Positions 11,310 through 21,265 of a DNA stretch of 64,000 nucleotides are shown here, piece after piece; position 1 is the stretch's first letter; every line of letters starts with the position of its first letter. The stretch covers positions 12,586,001 through 12,650,000 of the forward strand of contig OZ176051.1 in assembly GCA_964247055.1 (NCBI GenBank). Direction: 5' to 3'. The notes under the pieces are model-generated. The model ran no database searches and was not told the origin of the DNA. It saw only the letters and a list, made by a program, of their open reading frames with translations. A program made the translations under genes and the position numbers. The stretch is from Paragordius varius. Its lineage: Eukaryota > Nematomorpha.

Positions 11310-12368
11310 TTATGAAACAGATAGGACAAATAATCTATTATACAGCAATTGGTATGGTAATAACAATATTGATAATATGATATCCATCAAGTTTAATACG
11401 TAACATAAAATTGTTAAATAAAAATTATTAAATCTTTCCACCAAAATTATTATTGTATATATAAACATGTGAACAGCGGATAGAGTTAACAAAATCTTTA
11501 TTAAGTTGCAGGCTTGTAAGTATTTGTTTAGTTTCAAAAAGGTGTTAGATAAAATATTATTGGTATCAGTTATTGGAGCTACCGTGGCACTATTAAAAAG
11601 TGAAATGGCATTCCGTATTAATCCACCATTCATATTCTGAATGCGTCTCAAATGAATTTTTTTAACTGACAAAAACCATACAGCTCCGAAGAAGAATGAC
11701 ATGCTTTGCGTAAAACTTCCATATCTTATTAAATCAGTTATAGTAGTCATCCGATACGGTAATTTATATATAATAAACATTGGGATGACACCAAATGTAT
11801 GGTTATTTGAAAAACCTAAAAAGTAATACGTTTCGTTTTCAGTAAATGGTTGTATATAGTGATGTAAGATGGTCAAATCTCTATTGCCATAATCATGGTT
11901 ATCACTTATATTATGATGCGATTGAACAGCCCTATTTAACGTTACAAAATATCCAGACATTAGGATTACGTAATAGGATACAAAAATAGCATATTGAAAG
12001 CAAATGAACCCCATAAAACATTTATATAGCCGACGACCTATAAGCATACACCTCAGATAAATGTTAGATAAAATGGAATCCCTAATCACAATTCGAATTT
12101 GCAACAGTATTTCGGCCACGAAACGATTTAAATACCATGTATGAGGATAACACCCCAAATATAATGGATTTAATTGAATAAGAGCGTTTTGAATATTGGA
12201 TATAATTATTGCTACACTAATGGCGATATAGAATACAATCACAAATATTTGGCCGTTATTTTTGTTCAGGAGTTGTCGTTTAGCCATCTTCCAAGTTACA
12301 AGGGGTGTCACAACAGTCAAAATTGTTAGAAAACATATATCCAAAGACAGTAGCCATTTTATTAACAT
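11310..12368 (-). CDS. Putative seven-transmembrane protein (gene 2, unit A), intact
   Basis: An intronless frame of 352 codons starting MLIKWLLSLDICF. I count about seven hydrophobic segments: residues ~4-24, ~38-60, ~86-108, ~117-140, a region ~190-235 with one or two, ~290-311 and ~318-345. A hydrophilic loop at about residues 145-185 holds three N-glycosylation sequons (NIS, NET, NHT). This points to a receptor-like multipass membrane protein. I do not recognise the family, and no GPCR signature such as DRY or NPxxY stands out. It is the only gene of this family in the window with an uninterrupted frame; the copies at 39117-40173 and 58393-59444 have indels. Its partner gene 1 is missing here. 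A transporter or orphan receptor are both possible. Confidence 0.7.
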   Translation of the reverse strand: MLIKWLLSLDICFLTILTVVTPLVTWKMAKRQLLNKNNGQIFVIVFYIAISVAIIISNIQNALIQLNPLYLGCYPHTWYLNRFVAEILLQIRIVIRDSILSNIYLRCMLIGRRLYKCFMGFICFQYAIFVSYYVILMSGYFVTLNRAVQSHHNISDNHDYGNRDLTILHHYIQPFTENETYYFLGFSNNHTFGVIPMFIIYKLPYRMTTITDLIRYGSFTQSMSFFFGAVWFLSVKKIHLRRIQNMNGGLIRNAISLFNSATVAPITDTNNILSNTFLKLNKYLQACNLIKILLTLSAVHMFIYTIIILVERFNNFYLTILCYVLNLMDIILSILLLPYQLLYNRLFVLSVS

Positions 12369-12897
12369 GAGACTCCAATTATTTTTTCAAAATTATATTT
12401 CTTTAAAAATGAACTAATTATATTGGGTAAGTGATAGAATTCAGAATGTTCATGACGCAGTTAATCGTTTTAGCCTATTAATATATCGAATCAACAAGCA
12501 TCATAAGTCTTATTTCATCATTAATAAATTACACAATATTATATCAAAAATGGGAAATATGGCTACATATTTTCCCCTAATTTTTCTGAAGGAACTTTTT
12601 TAGCACAATTTTCAATGTTATTGTTATATCGTAGTTTCATTTTTATTTTTTAGATTATTAATAAGCAACGAAATATTTGTTGTAAGTTTAGCCAACGTTG
12701 GTTTTAAATTTAAGATGGTTTTTTATTAATGAATTAGATTGGTTCATAAAGAAAAGTATTATTATCAAAATAATTTATTATTAATCAAATATTTATTAAA
12801 TCGTTGCATATATCAAATTGCCTGGTAAAATTATTATCATGCGTTTATTATCAATGTTAAAATGTCATGATTAGACGTAATACAGTCGTGAACTTAG

Positions 12898-12936
<39 letters not shown>

Positions 12937-13178
12937 GATGACTATCCGGATCATGGTTCATGGGTTTATTTACAAATAATTTAAAAAGATTTTACCGATT
13001 TGTGGATATTGTTTAAAATCAAAATTCACATGGGCGCAAAAAAATGTGTTTGACTCAAACCGGAACAGATTTTTGTGAAAAGACCACTCAATATTTTAAA
13101 TTTATTGAGAAACGAATCATTTAATCAAAAATTATAGGTGATAGAAAAAATCTGATGAAAAATATATATAATATAAAG
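12369..13178. other. 5' flank of gene 2 (unit A) with AT microsatellite
   Basis: AT-rich sequence shared with units B (40174-40767) and C (59445-60130), with a (TA)n run at 12899-12933. It contains the empty-site allele (around 12956-12966) matching the hAT-1B insertion point at 40768. No gene is seen. Confidence 0.6.
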
Positions 13179-13923
13179 CAGTGGTACTCACCAAAAAAAT
13201 TTGACGGGTCAAATAAAATATATTTTTTTTTCGAGGGCCATGAACCTTATAATGGCAAATAATCTATAGTTATTTGACACATATGCACTTATTTATACTC
13301 TAAATTAGCACAATGGTTTTTGCGGATAGCATGTAAATCCAGCTAAAAACTCGTTTTGCACCATTTAGTTTAAAAAATTAAAATATTTCGATAACAACAG
13401 TTATTTGGACATTAACCAATAATTTTTGACAAATTTGGTTTCGCCTCATGACAGGCCAATACAAAGTCGTCCATATGATCATCGGTTAAGCGATTTCTGT
13501 ATGTATTCTTTACATACTTCATTTTTGAATATGCCCTCTCACACGTGTAAGTTGAGGGAAAAACAGTTTGGATAACTTGAGCACATTTTTATATTTTCAT
13601 ATTTATTTAATACATCTTGCCAAAACTCCTTCCCTACGATTTTCCTTGAAAGCCCCAAATTAAAATCATTTAATATACGAATTCTTCAATGAAATGCGCC
13701 TGATCATGCTCAAGTTGCTTAATATTGGATATATCCATATGCCATGTATTTTCAACTAGTTTTAAGCAATTTTTAATATTTCTTTTGAAATCTGAAATTC
13801 ATTTCATTAAATAAAAATGTTAAATGATTGTCTATTATTAAATTAACCGCGGTAAATTCCATATTTTCACGATGAATCGTTTTAAGTGTTGGAAAATATA
13901 GGAGTGTTTTATTTTTAAAATCT

Positions 13924-13962
<39 letters not shown>

Positions 13963-13983
13963 TTTTCTTCATAAGCAAATATA

Positions 13984-15054
13984 TTAGCAAATTGGGTTAT
14001 TATTTTGGTCCCTTGAACTTGTATTAAAAATACTAAGTTTATGAGTAATGACGCAAAGGTCTAATAAAACCGTCCATTTATCCCTATTAATTTCATCGTT
14101 AAACCTTCTGCTATCTTTTAAAAATAATAGAATTTCATGTCTTAAAACAGAAAATCTTTTTAATACTTTGCTAAGGCTTAGCCATCTCACAGCGGTGTAC
14201 AGAAGAATATCATCTAACTCACTGTGGATATATTTCAAAAGGTTTTTGAAACAGCGGTTGAATTCTTTGCAACGGATGTGGTTAACATACACACAACCGT
14301 TTTAATAACTGAATGAAGTGATTTATCTTTTAAACAACGCAGTGAAGGGATAAAATATTTTGCAAATTATTTGTTTTTCAAAAGAGGAATAAATCCTTTT
14401 ATTCCAATCGTTGAGGGACAGCTATTTGTGCAGATCGAAACCAATTTTTTCATAGATGTACCATTATTATCGAAAAAAGTGCTAATTATTTCGTGAAAAC
14501 TTCCTTTCGTGGTATTATTCATTGGTAAATATTTTAAATATTCCTCGTTGATTATGTTGTCGTTACAAAATCGTACGAATAGCTCACATTGAGGTGTTGA
14601 ACTAATATCAGTGCTAGAATCAAGAGCAATGCTAAAATATTGCAGTTCAGAGCCAATAATATATTGTTAAAAATATATTTAGACATATCTTCAATGCGTC
14701 GATTGAATCAGAAAGTAATTAATTTGCCTCATGATTTGATCTTTATTATGTAATTTATCAAATAAAAAAGTGCAACCATTTATTAGACATTCTTTTGTTA
14801 GTTGGAAATGGTTATATATTTTTTCCTAAATAGCAAATTTCATACGAAGCTAATGTTAAAGCTTTTTCCTGGGAAAAAGCCATGAACATAATAGATTTTT
14901 CTTTCTGGTATAATTCTTTAATCTTTTTGTATTTTTTGGTTTTCAGCAATCTGTTAATCTATGAGAAATTTGGATTTTAAAATGACTTTCAATATTGTAT
15001 TTTTTTATAATTATGTTGTCCTTACATATAAGGCAGGTAATAACCTTATAATTT
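13984..15054 (-). pseudogene. hAT-2B transposase (broken, split by LINE insertion)
   Basis: Reads on the minus strand as a GTF2IRD2/ZBED5-like hAT transposase. The clearest block is 13984-14292, with CFKNLLKYIHSELDDILLY, TAVRWLSLSKVLKRFSVL and LLDLCVITHKLSIFN. Weaker blocks up to 15054 correspond to hAT-2A 1860-2590. The RTE LINE landed in the zinc-finger coding region near the N-terminus, and the remaining 5' part continues at 22311-22824. Several frame changes are present. Confidence 0.75.
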
Positions 15055-15544
15055 TAACAGTTTTCTTTTTATTATGTATTAAAAACACGCGCGCGCGTTC
15101 GACCCATCTGACGCAACTTCAAAAACGAAAAATTCTTAATAAATTTTATATTATGTCTATTGTTATCTATTTATCTTCAAAGTTTATTCTATCTTTTATC
15201 ACTTATCCTATACTTTAAATTTTGTTATAACATACCTATTCCCATTTTTGTTTTTGGACGTAGGACTTACCGTTGGCCTTTTCCTATAATTTGCCTATTA
15301 ATATTCTCCTAAAATATATAGATTGTATTCTTGGATAAGTATTGTAGCACTATTTTATTTAATTTTTTACTATGACACATAAAATAACCCTTGATTTATA
15401 TTGTTTTATACATAAATTTTGCTTTAAATTTATTGCGAAATATAATTTCCGTTTTTACCTATAGCCTAGGTTTTTTTTAACATCTATCAATTTTCATAAT
15501 TGACACTTCAATTTTATTTTTATTTGTTTGTTTAAAGCTGTCAA

Positions 15545-17422
15545 ATGAATATTGATGTGTATAGTAATAACCGGTCAGGCCTGGCCAGCCGCGGTTTTGG
15601 TGTTGTGGCCAATAATTCAAAGAGAATGCAAAGAAAAAAGAGATGCCTGTGTTTTGCTAGTTTAAATGTTGGTTCATTGAAAAGTAAGTTAAATGATATT
15701 GAGAGAATAATGAAAGTTAAACATATTGATATTTTGGCATTACAAGAGACTTGTTACCGCGGAAACGGAGCAAGGACTTTGGAAGAGAATAATTATCGAC
15801 TATATTACTCAGGTGAAAGTGGCGGACGAAATGGAGTGGCAGTTATCATTAATCCCAAATTGTCTAATCAGGTTAAAGAGGTTAGACGCTATAACAGCCG
15901 AATCATGAATTTAGATATTTTGGTAGGTAACGAGGTCATAACGGTATTTAGCATATATGCCCCGCAAATAGGTTTACCCAAACAAGAAAAGGAGCAATTT
16001 TACGAGACTTTAGATGAAAAAATAGTCGCTCTCCCTCAGCTCAGAGTCAAGTTTTTATGTGGGGATTTTAATGGTCATCTTGGTTCAAAAAGGGAATCTT
16101 TTGAAATATGGCACGGGGGACATTCTTATGGAGAAAGAAACGAGGAAGGAATTAATTTGCTCAGATTCACAATCTCAAAATTTGACGATAGCGAACACGT
16201 TTTTCGAAAAAAGAGAGAGTCATTTAGTAACTTACAAAAGTGTCATAAACAAATCACAAATAGATTTTATACTAGTCCCAAGAGACTTATTGAAGCTTGT
16301 AATAGACTGTGAGGTCGTGCCAAACTTAGAGGTTAGTTCGCAACATAATTTACTTATTTGTAAATTTTTCGTGAAAGAAAAGTCTAAACAAAGTGGTTCT
16401 TATTCAAAGAGATTAAAAAGTATAAAGTGGGAGAAATTATCCGAAAAAAGGCAGGCTTTTATAAAAGAAATACGGTTATCCGAGGATGGTGGGTTGAATG
16501 GTGATTGGGATAAAGTAAGTCAGTTAATCAAAAAGGCAGGAACTCTAGTTTGTGGATTAAAAGGCGGAAAGTCTCAAGTATACAGAGAGGCTTGGCTTTA
16601 CGATGAAAGAATAATATTGATGTCACGAGAAAAAGGTAAGGCTTTTGACAAATGGAGACATACAAGGAATGATGATGATAGAGATAAGTATAAAAGTTTA
16701 AACAAGGAATTGAAAAATTAGTCGGCCATGTTAAGAAAGAAAAGATGAATTTATTTTATGATGAGTTAAATAGTAAGCAGGGTTTAAACAAAGTGTATAA
16801 AGTTGCGCAGCAAAGGAATAAACGCAGGATGGATTTGCCAGGTTATGTGACTGCAATAAAAGGAAAAGATGGAAGCTTGTTGTGCGAAAATGTAGAAATA
16901 TTGAAAGATGGAAAGAGTAATTTGTGAGTTTAGATGAAGGGGTAGGCGAGATATTTTTGCCAAATACAGTTGAAGCTACTGATAGACCAATAGAAGCAAT
17001 TACACAAAAGGAAGTAGAATCCAATTTGTTAGAAATGCCAAACAACAAAGCTGTAGGATCGGACGACATAAATATAAATTGTTGGAAAGTGCTTGGAAAC
17101 TCTGGTTTAAATTTTTTCGAGCGTGTATTTAATAAAGTTGTTTCAACGTATGAAATCCCGGTTGAATGGAAGGAAAGTTTAACTGTGACTTTTTTTAAAG
17201 GAAAAGGTGATATAAATGACTGTAGTAACTATAGAGGGATAAAACTTATGTCGCACACTATGAAATTGTTTGAAAAAATAATTGAAAAGCGAATCAGGAA
17301 TATGATATCTATAGAAGGAAATCAATTTGGTTTCATGCCAGGAAAGTCAACAGTATATACACATTGAAAAAAAGAAAGAATTACACGGGGTTTTAATTGA
17401 TATAGAGAAGGCGTTTGACAGG
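15545..17422 (+). pseudogene. RTE LINE endonuclease and N-terminal RT (broken)
   Basis: The ORF starts at 15545. The endonuclease domain shows FASLNVGSLKSKLNDIERIM, DILALQETC, RNGVAVIIN, VITVFSIYAPQ and the catalytic CGDFNGHLGS. The frame changes near 16170-16200 (the IANTFFEKRESHLVTYKS part is in another frame), again near 16715, and near 16920. RT motifs follow: NNKAVGSDDI, VEWKESLTVTFFKGKGD, CSNYRGIKLMS, FGFMPGKST. About 30 bp are missing after PGKST compared with the copy at 8090. The LTR element interrupts the EKAFDR motif. At least four frame lesions make it inactive. Confidence 0.9.
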
Positions 17423-17725
17423 TGACAAATAGTTAATATAAATTATAAAGGATATATTTATTTATTTAGTATAACATCAAAATCGAATAATATAATATAA
17501 TGTGTTCTGTGTGTTACAATGATTCCTTATATACATTAGGAAATTTGGTTATTGCATTGGATAAAGTTGTGTGGTTTAAACGTTGTTAAAGATAATAAGT
17601 ATAAATAAAATAATTTGCATTCACAACCAAGGTAATATATATATTTTAAGCGTAACAAGGACCAAAGTATATTATGCACTAAAAAAGAGAAGGATAATTT
17701 GCGTATGATGATAACCCTATTAACA
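17423..17725 (-). repeat. 3' LTR of the Argonaute-bearing element
   Basis: 303 bp, beginning TGTTAATAGG and ending CTATTTGTCA on the minus strand (TG...CA). It matches the other LTR at 20953-21260 except for five bases present only in that copy. Confidence 0.95.
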
Positions 17726-17736
17726 TACCTTCTTCC

Positions 17737-20091
17737 TTAAGCTTGATATCGGTCGGGTGGCTTTCGGGATCTAATCGGGTACCGGCGAGTTGTGGTAGGA
17801 GAAGTGTCACTTGTTTGCACGGGAGTATTCTCACTTGAAGGCGCACTTTCTGATTCCGGATTCTCCTCGATGTTTTCAGGGGTTCTTATTTCATGTTCCG
17901 TGGGATGTTTTCGGAGGTTATTATCATTGTTGTTTAAGTTGTTGGTTAAGTTTTTAGTCTTTTCCTCACTGTTATTATTATTGTTGTTTAAGTTGTTGTT
18001 TAAGTTTTTAGTCTTTTCCTCACTTCTCCCGTCTTCTCCTTCGGCCGACCAATCCATGCGATTCCTTAATTGATCAGCATGTTTGCGGATAATTTTGCCA
18101 TTGTCGTTGACATTGTACGATAACCATCCCGTTCTGTCGACGATTTGTCCCTCCCTCCAACCAGAACACAACTCATTCTTGATATATACTTTTTGCCCCT
18201 TTTCAAACTCCTGCGGAATGTCGGGAGTATCCATGAATTCGTTGGGTTTCGTTTTCATCCATGTTAATGGGCTTTGCATAGTTCTTTTTAAAAACAAATG
18301 CGCGGGGGTCTCCTTCGTAGAACTGTGATGCGTGTTTCGGTAAGCCCATAAGATTTGGTTTAATCTTCGTACTGGGTCTGCGGAAAGGTCTGCGGAAAGT
18401 GGGGTTGACATTGAATAATGATTTTTTAGAGTGTAAATTACCCTCTCTACCAACCCATTTGTTCGGGGGTGGTAGGGAGCTGATGTTACGTGTTTTATAT
18501 TAGAGGAAGCTAAAGTTCTCTCAAACTCCCCCGATTTAAAATAAGAGCCGTTATCAGTAACCACCACTTTTGGGTACCCATACCGGCAAAAACAGGTTTC
18601 TAAAAACTTAAGGATATTACCGGTATTCACAGAACGTAACGTTTCTACCTCCACCCAGCGGGTGCAATGATCAATTAGTACCACCCAGTATAAATTGTCA
18701 ATGGGTCCAGCGATATCTAGGTGGAGCCGTTCCCATATGGTTGTATTCTCGTTCCATTGATAGGTGGGATTTTCGGGTACATTTGGGCGCAGCCTTTGAC
18801 AGTTTTGGCAACTACGCACCCATTTATCGATATCTTGGCTCAACCCGGGCCAATAAACCTTTTCACGGCTTAATAGTTTCATGGCTTGTATTCCCGGATG
18901 GCCACTATGCAGGTATCTTAAAATATCTGGCTTAATTTTGTTCGGGATTATTACCCGATCTCCCACAAATAATAGACCGTATGCATCCTCAATTTCATTT
19001 TTTATTGCTATGAAAGGCTTGACCAGGGGGTCCGTCCAATTATTAGACCTTAGGGCTACTTTTAACTTTGCTATAGTAGGATCCTTCATAGACTCTTGAT
19101 AGATAATTTCTCTATTTAAATTTAATTCGTTGGACCAAATCAAATGAACATTGCTACTTTCATCATCTTTCTCAAACGCCATCGGCTCCTGGTTTTCAAT
19201 GGGGAGTCTCGATAGGCAGTCAGCTATGTTTTCTGTACCAGGGTGATATTCTATGTTAAAATCGAATACCGATGTTCTAGTTATCCAGCGTACTAGTTTA
19301 CAATTATTAATTTTACTTATATCTCTTTGAGGCCCAAATAGTTTCACTAAAGGTTTGTGGTCCGTTTGTATTATAAATTTCCTGCCATACAAAAAGGTTT
19401 TAAACTTCTCTAACGCTATTAGGATAGATTTTGCTTCTCGCTCAATTACTGAATAGTTTCCTTCAGCCTGAGAGCATTTTTTTGACGTGTAGGCGATCGG
19501 GCGATTACCCGCTGTTGTTCTATGTGATAAAATAGCACCGTATCCCGACATTGACGCGTCGGTTTCCAAGACTATAGGTAGTTTGGGATTATACGGATGC
19601 AAGGAACTACTCTGGCAGATCAAGTCTTTAGCTTTTTTGAATATCGAATCATGCGTTAGAGACCAACACCATTTTTGTTTGTTGCCTGCTAATTTATGTA
19701 GTTCTCCCATTAAAATGCTTAGGGAAGGGATGAATTTTGCATGAAAATTAAGTAAACCCAAAAATGATCTAAGAGTGGTTTTGTTGGTCGGGGTCGGGCA
19801 CTCTCGGATGGCTTTAATTTTGTTTGGGGAGGGCTTAATGCAATTTTCAGAAATAATGTGACCAAGATATTCTACAGATGGTTGAAAAAGTTTTATTTTA
19901 TCTTTGCGCAATTTTAATCCCATTGTCTCCAATTTGGTAAATACCTTTATTAGGTTGTCCTTATGCTTTGTCTCGGTTTCTCCTGTCACGATAACGTCAT
20001 CTAAATAAACGGCTGTACCTGCGCAATCTTTTAATAACTCGTCCATTATTTGTTGAAAGAAACTTGGGGCGCAATTCAACCCGAAAGGCAA
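17737..20091 (-). CDS. Ty3/gypsy pol: RT (part), RNase H, integrase
   Basis: A 784-codon open frame. The RT palm has LPFGLNCAPSFFQQIMDELL just upstream of and at its start, and the catalytic YLDDVIVTG near residue 29. RNase H begins around residue 170 (ETDASMSGYGAILSH, IAYTSKKC). The integrase zinc finger is near residues 390-430 (HSGHPGIQ...CQNC). The integrase core has LHLDIAGPI, VTDNGSYFKS and PYHPRTNGLVERV, so the D, D and E positions are visible. A gypsy-type C-terminal domain follows, then a low-complexity Asn-rich tail built from a duplicated ~60-bp segment (about 17925-18030) and a basic RRYPIRSRKPPDRYQ end. Pol of this family normally acts as a polyprotein in particles formed by Gag. 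The open frame over this length agrees with a recent insertion. Confidence 0.93.
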   Translation of the reverse strand: MPFGLNCAPSFFQQIMDELLKDCAGTAVYLDDVIVTGETETKHKDNLIKVFTKLETMGLKLRKDKIKLFQPSVEYLGHIISENCIKPSPNKIKAIRECPTPTNKTTLRSFLGLLNFHAKFIPSLSILMGELHKLAGNKQKWCWSLTHDSIFKKAKDLICQSSSLHPYNPKLPIVLETDASMSGYGAILSHRTTAGNRPIAYTSKKCSQAEGNYSVIEREAKSILIALEKFKTFLYGRKFIIQTDHKPLVKLFGPQRDISKINNCKLVRWITRTSVFDFNIEYHPGTENIADCLSRLPIENQEPMAFEKDDESSNVHLIWSNELNLNREIIYQESMKDPTIAKLKVALRSNNWTDPLVKPFIAIKNEIEDAYGLLFVGDRVIIPNKIKPDILRYLHSGHPGIQAMKLLSREKVYWPGLSQDIDKWVRSCQNCQRLRPNVPENPTYQWNENTTIWERLHLDIAGPIDNLYWVVLIDHCTRWVEVETLRSVNTGNILKFLETCFCRYGYPKVVVTDNGSYFKSGEFERTLASSNIKHVTSAPYHPRTNGLVERVIYTLKNHYSMSTPLSADLSADPVRRLNQILWAYRNTHHSSTKETPAHLFLKRTMQSPLTWMKTKPNEFMDTPDIPQEFEKGQKVYIKNELCSGWREGQIVDRTGWLSYNVNDNGKIIRKHADQLRNRMDWSAEGEDGRSEEKTKNLNNNLNNNNNNSEEKTKNLTNNLNNNDNNLRKHPTEHEIRTPENIEENPESESAPSSENTPVQTSDTSPTTTRRYPIRSRKPPDRYQA

Positions 20092-20153
20092 TCGTTTATA
20101 CTTATAAAACCCCTTATGTGTCGAAATTGTTAGTAAGTGCTGACTATCTGGGT

Positions 20154-20942
20154 CTACCAGGGTATGATAGTTTTTTCCCTTTGTTTCACATCACTGGCAT
20201 AACAAATCTTAGGTGCTTCCAAAACACGGCCTTGTAATTCAATCAATTTATCATCGACACTAATGCCAAAAGCTTTCATCACTGGGTCTTGATTAAATTT
20301 TGCATCATGAATCTTTCCCATAATTGAGCGTTCACGTTCAGGAGCCGGTATAGCAGTGTGCCGTATCATATTGGCAACCATGGTATCTGTCACTCGATTT
20401 TTCTTTTGTCCGGCTTTAAGTTCACAAACCTCAAAAGGCAAATAAACTTGTTTTTGTAGACTACCGACTCTCAGACAAGGCAAATTGGGATATTGTAAGC
20501 TTTTATTGTATTGCAACTTGAAATATTCGGCAACAGATACCTTCGTTTCTTTTCCATCGCGAGACATGGTAAACATTTGTTGAGCCGCTGATAAATTTGA
20601 TATTTCTCGTATAACATAAGTCCTTTGAATATGACCTTGATGTGTAACTCTAACTTTAAGGTTTTTCAATTCTTTCTGCAACATAGATTTTTGATGCGGA
20701 CTCAAACTATTGATTTGACGTAGATTCAAAAATTCTTGAGCAAAATTAACGATTGAAATTTGTTTGTAGAAAGCGGTGGCAGCCAAATCAATGTTTAAAG
20801 TCATTTTCCATTGGGTTGGTCTAGCGCTCTGAAAACGACCCATCCATAATTCACATCCTTCAAACAGATTTGGCGGATTGGTTGGATAAGGATATAGCGA
20901 ACGACCAACAGGGACATATCTTAGAGAAGGTGTGTGCTTCAT
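20154..20942 (-). CDS. Argonaute-derived segment: L1 (part), PAZ, L2 (part)
   Basis: A 262-codon intronless frame that reads as an AGO-clade (not PIWI-clade) Argonaute. Residues ~5-60 match the L1 linker (SLRYVPVGRSLY, WMGRFQSARPTQWKMTLNID, ATAFYK). Residues ~62-190 match PAZ, keeping typical 3'-end pocket positions: H in THQG, R and Y in QRTY, F in MFTM, VAEYF, and YPNLPCLRVG before YLPFEVCELKAGQ. Residues ~191-262 match L2 (MIRHTAIPAPERER, FNQDP, FGISVDD, GRVLEAPKI). The N-domain, MID and PIWI (slicer) domains are absent, so it cannot be a complete Argonaute. It could at most bind RNA 3' ends or act on host Argonaute RNA. The Met lies ten bases past the LTR, right after the primer-binding-like site. 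Intron absence suggests an mRNA origin. Function is inference; identity is firm. Confidence 0.95.
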   Translation of the reverse strand: MKHTPSLRYVPVGRSLYPYPTNPPNLFEGCELWMGRFQSARPTQWKMTLNIDLAATAFYKQISIVNFAQEFLNLRQINSLSPHQKSMLQKELKNLKVRVTHQGHIQRTYVIREISNLSAAQQMFTMSRDGKETKVSVAEYFKLQYNKSLQYPNLPCLRVGSLQKQVYLPFEVCELKAGQKKNRVTDTMVANMIRHTAIPAPERERSIMGKIHDAKFNQDPVMKAFGISVDDKLIELQGRVLEAPKICYASDVKQREKTIIPW

Positions 20943-20952
20943 CCGCGCCAGT
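20943..20952 (-). other. Primer-binding-like site next to the 5' LTR
   Basis: Two bases after the LTR end (minus strand) is TGGCGCGG, which starts with the TGG expected to pair with a tRNA 3' CCA end. The match visible here is short because the Argonaute segment follows at once. The tRNA is not identified. Confidence 0.6.
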
Positions 20953-21260
20953 TGACAAATAGTTAATATAAATTATAAAGGATATATTTATTTATTTAGT
21001 ATAACATCAAAATCGAATAATATAATATAATGTGTTCTGTGTGTTACAATGATTCCTTATATACATTAGGAAATTTGGTTATTGCATTCACAAGGATAAA
21101 GTTGTGTGGTTTAAACGTTGTTAAAGATAATAAGTATAAATAAAATAATTTGCATTCACAACCAAGGTAATATATATATTTTAAGCGTAACAAGGACCAA
21201 AGTATATTATGCACTAAAAAAGAGAAGGATAATTTGCGTATGATGATAACCCTATTAACA
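20953..21260 (-). repeat. 5' LTR of the Argonaute-bearing element
   Basis: 308 bp, TG...CA. By eye it is identical to the LTR at 17423-17725 apart from five extra bases (CACAA on the + strand, near 21088), which implies little time since insertion. Confidence 0.95.
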
Positions 21261-21265
21261 ACAGG

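Larger units (their letters stand above)
17423..21260 (-). mobile_element. Short LTR retroelement carrying an Argonaute segment (Ty3/gypsy-derived)
   Basis: A minus-strand element bracketed by a 5-bp target duplication, ACAGG (17418-17422 and 21261-21265). In element order: 5' LTR (20953-21260); a primer-binding-like TGGCGCGG two bases after the LTR; an Argonaute-derived open segment (20154-20942); Ty3/gypsy pol sequence with RT, RNase H and integrase (17737 to about 20150); a purine-rich tract; and the 3' LTR (17423-17725). The LTRs look identical apart from a 5-bp difference, so the insertion is very recent. No gag or protease is recognisable; the Argonaute segment stands where they would be. 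The element is therefore not whole in the usual sense and would depend on a helper for particles. It is nested in the RTE LINE, which is nested in hAT-2B. Confidence 0.93.

Noticed and set aside
12899-12933. (TA)n runs (also 13925-13959, 27519-27542, 40710-40743, 49629-49672) as promoter TATA elements
   Set aside because: They are simple microsatellites of varying length with no positional link to a gene start.
17792-19099. Plus-strand open frames across 17792-18328 and 18741-19099
   Set aside because: They are antisense shadows of the long gypsy pol frame and show no family motifs.
20154-20942. A resident host Argonaute gene into which a gypsy element inserted
   Set aside because: The Argonaute sequence lies inside the LTR pair, which lies inside the target duplication and the RTE LINE; there is no Argonaute sequence outside the LTRs.
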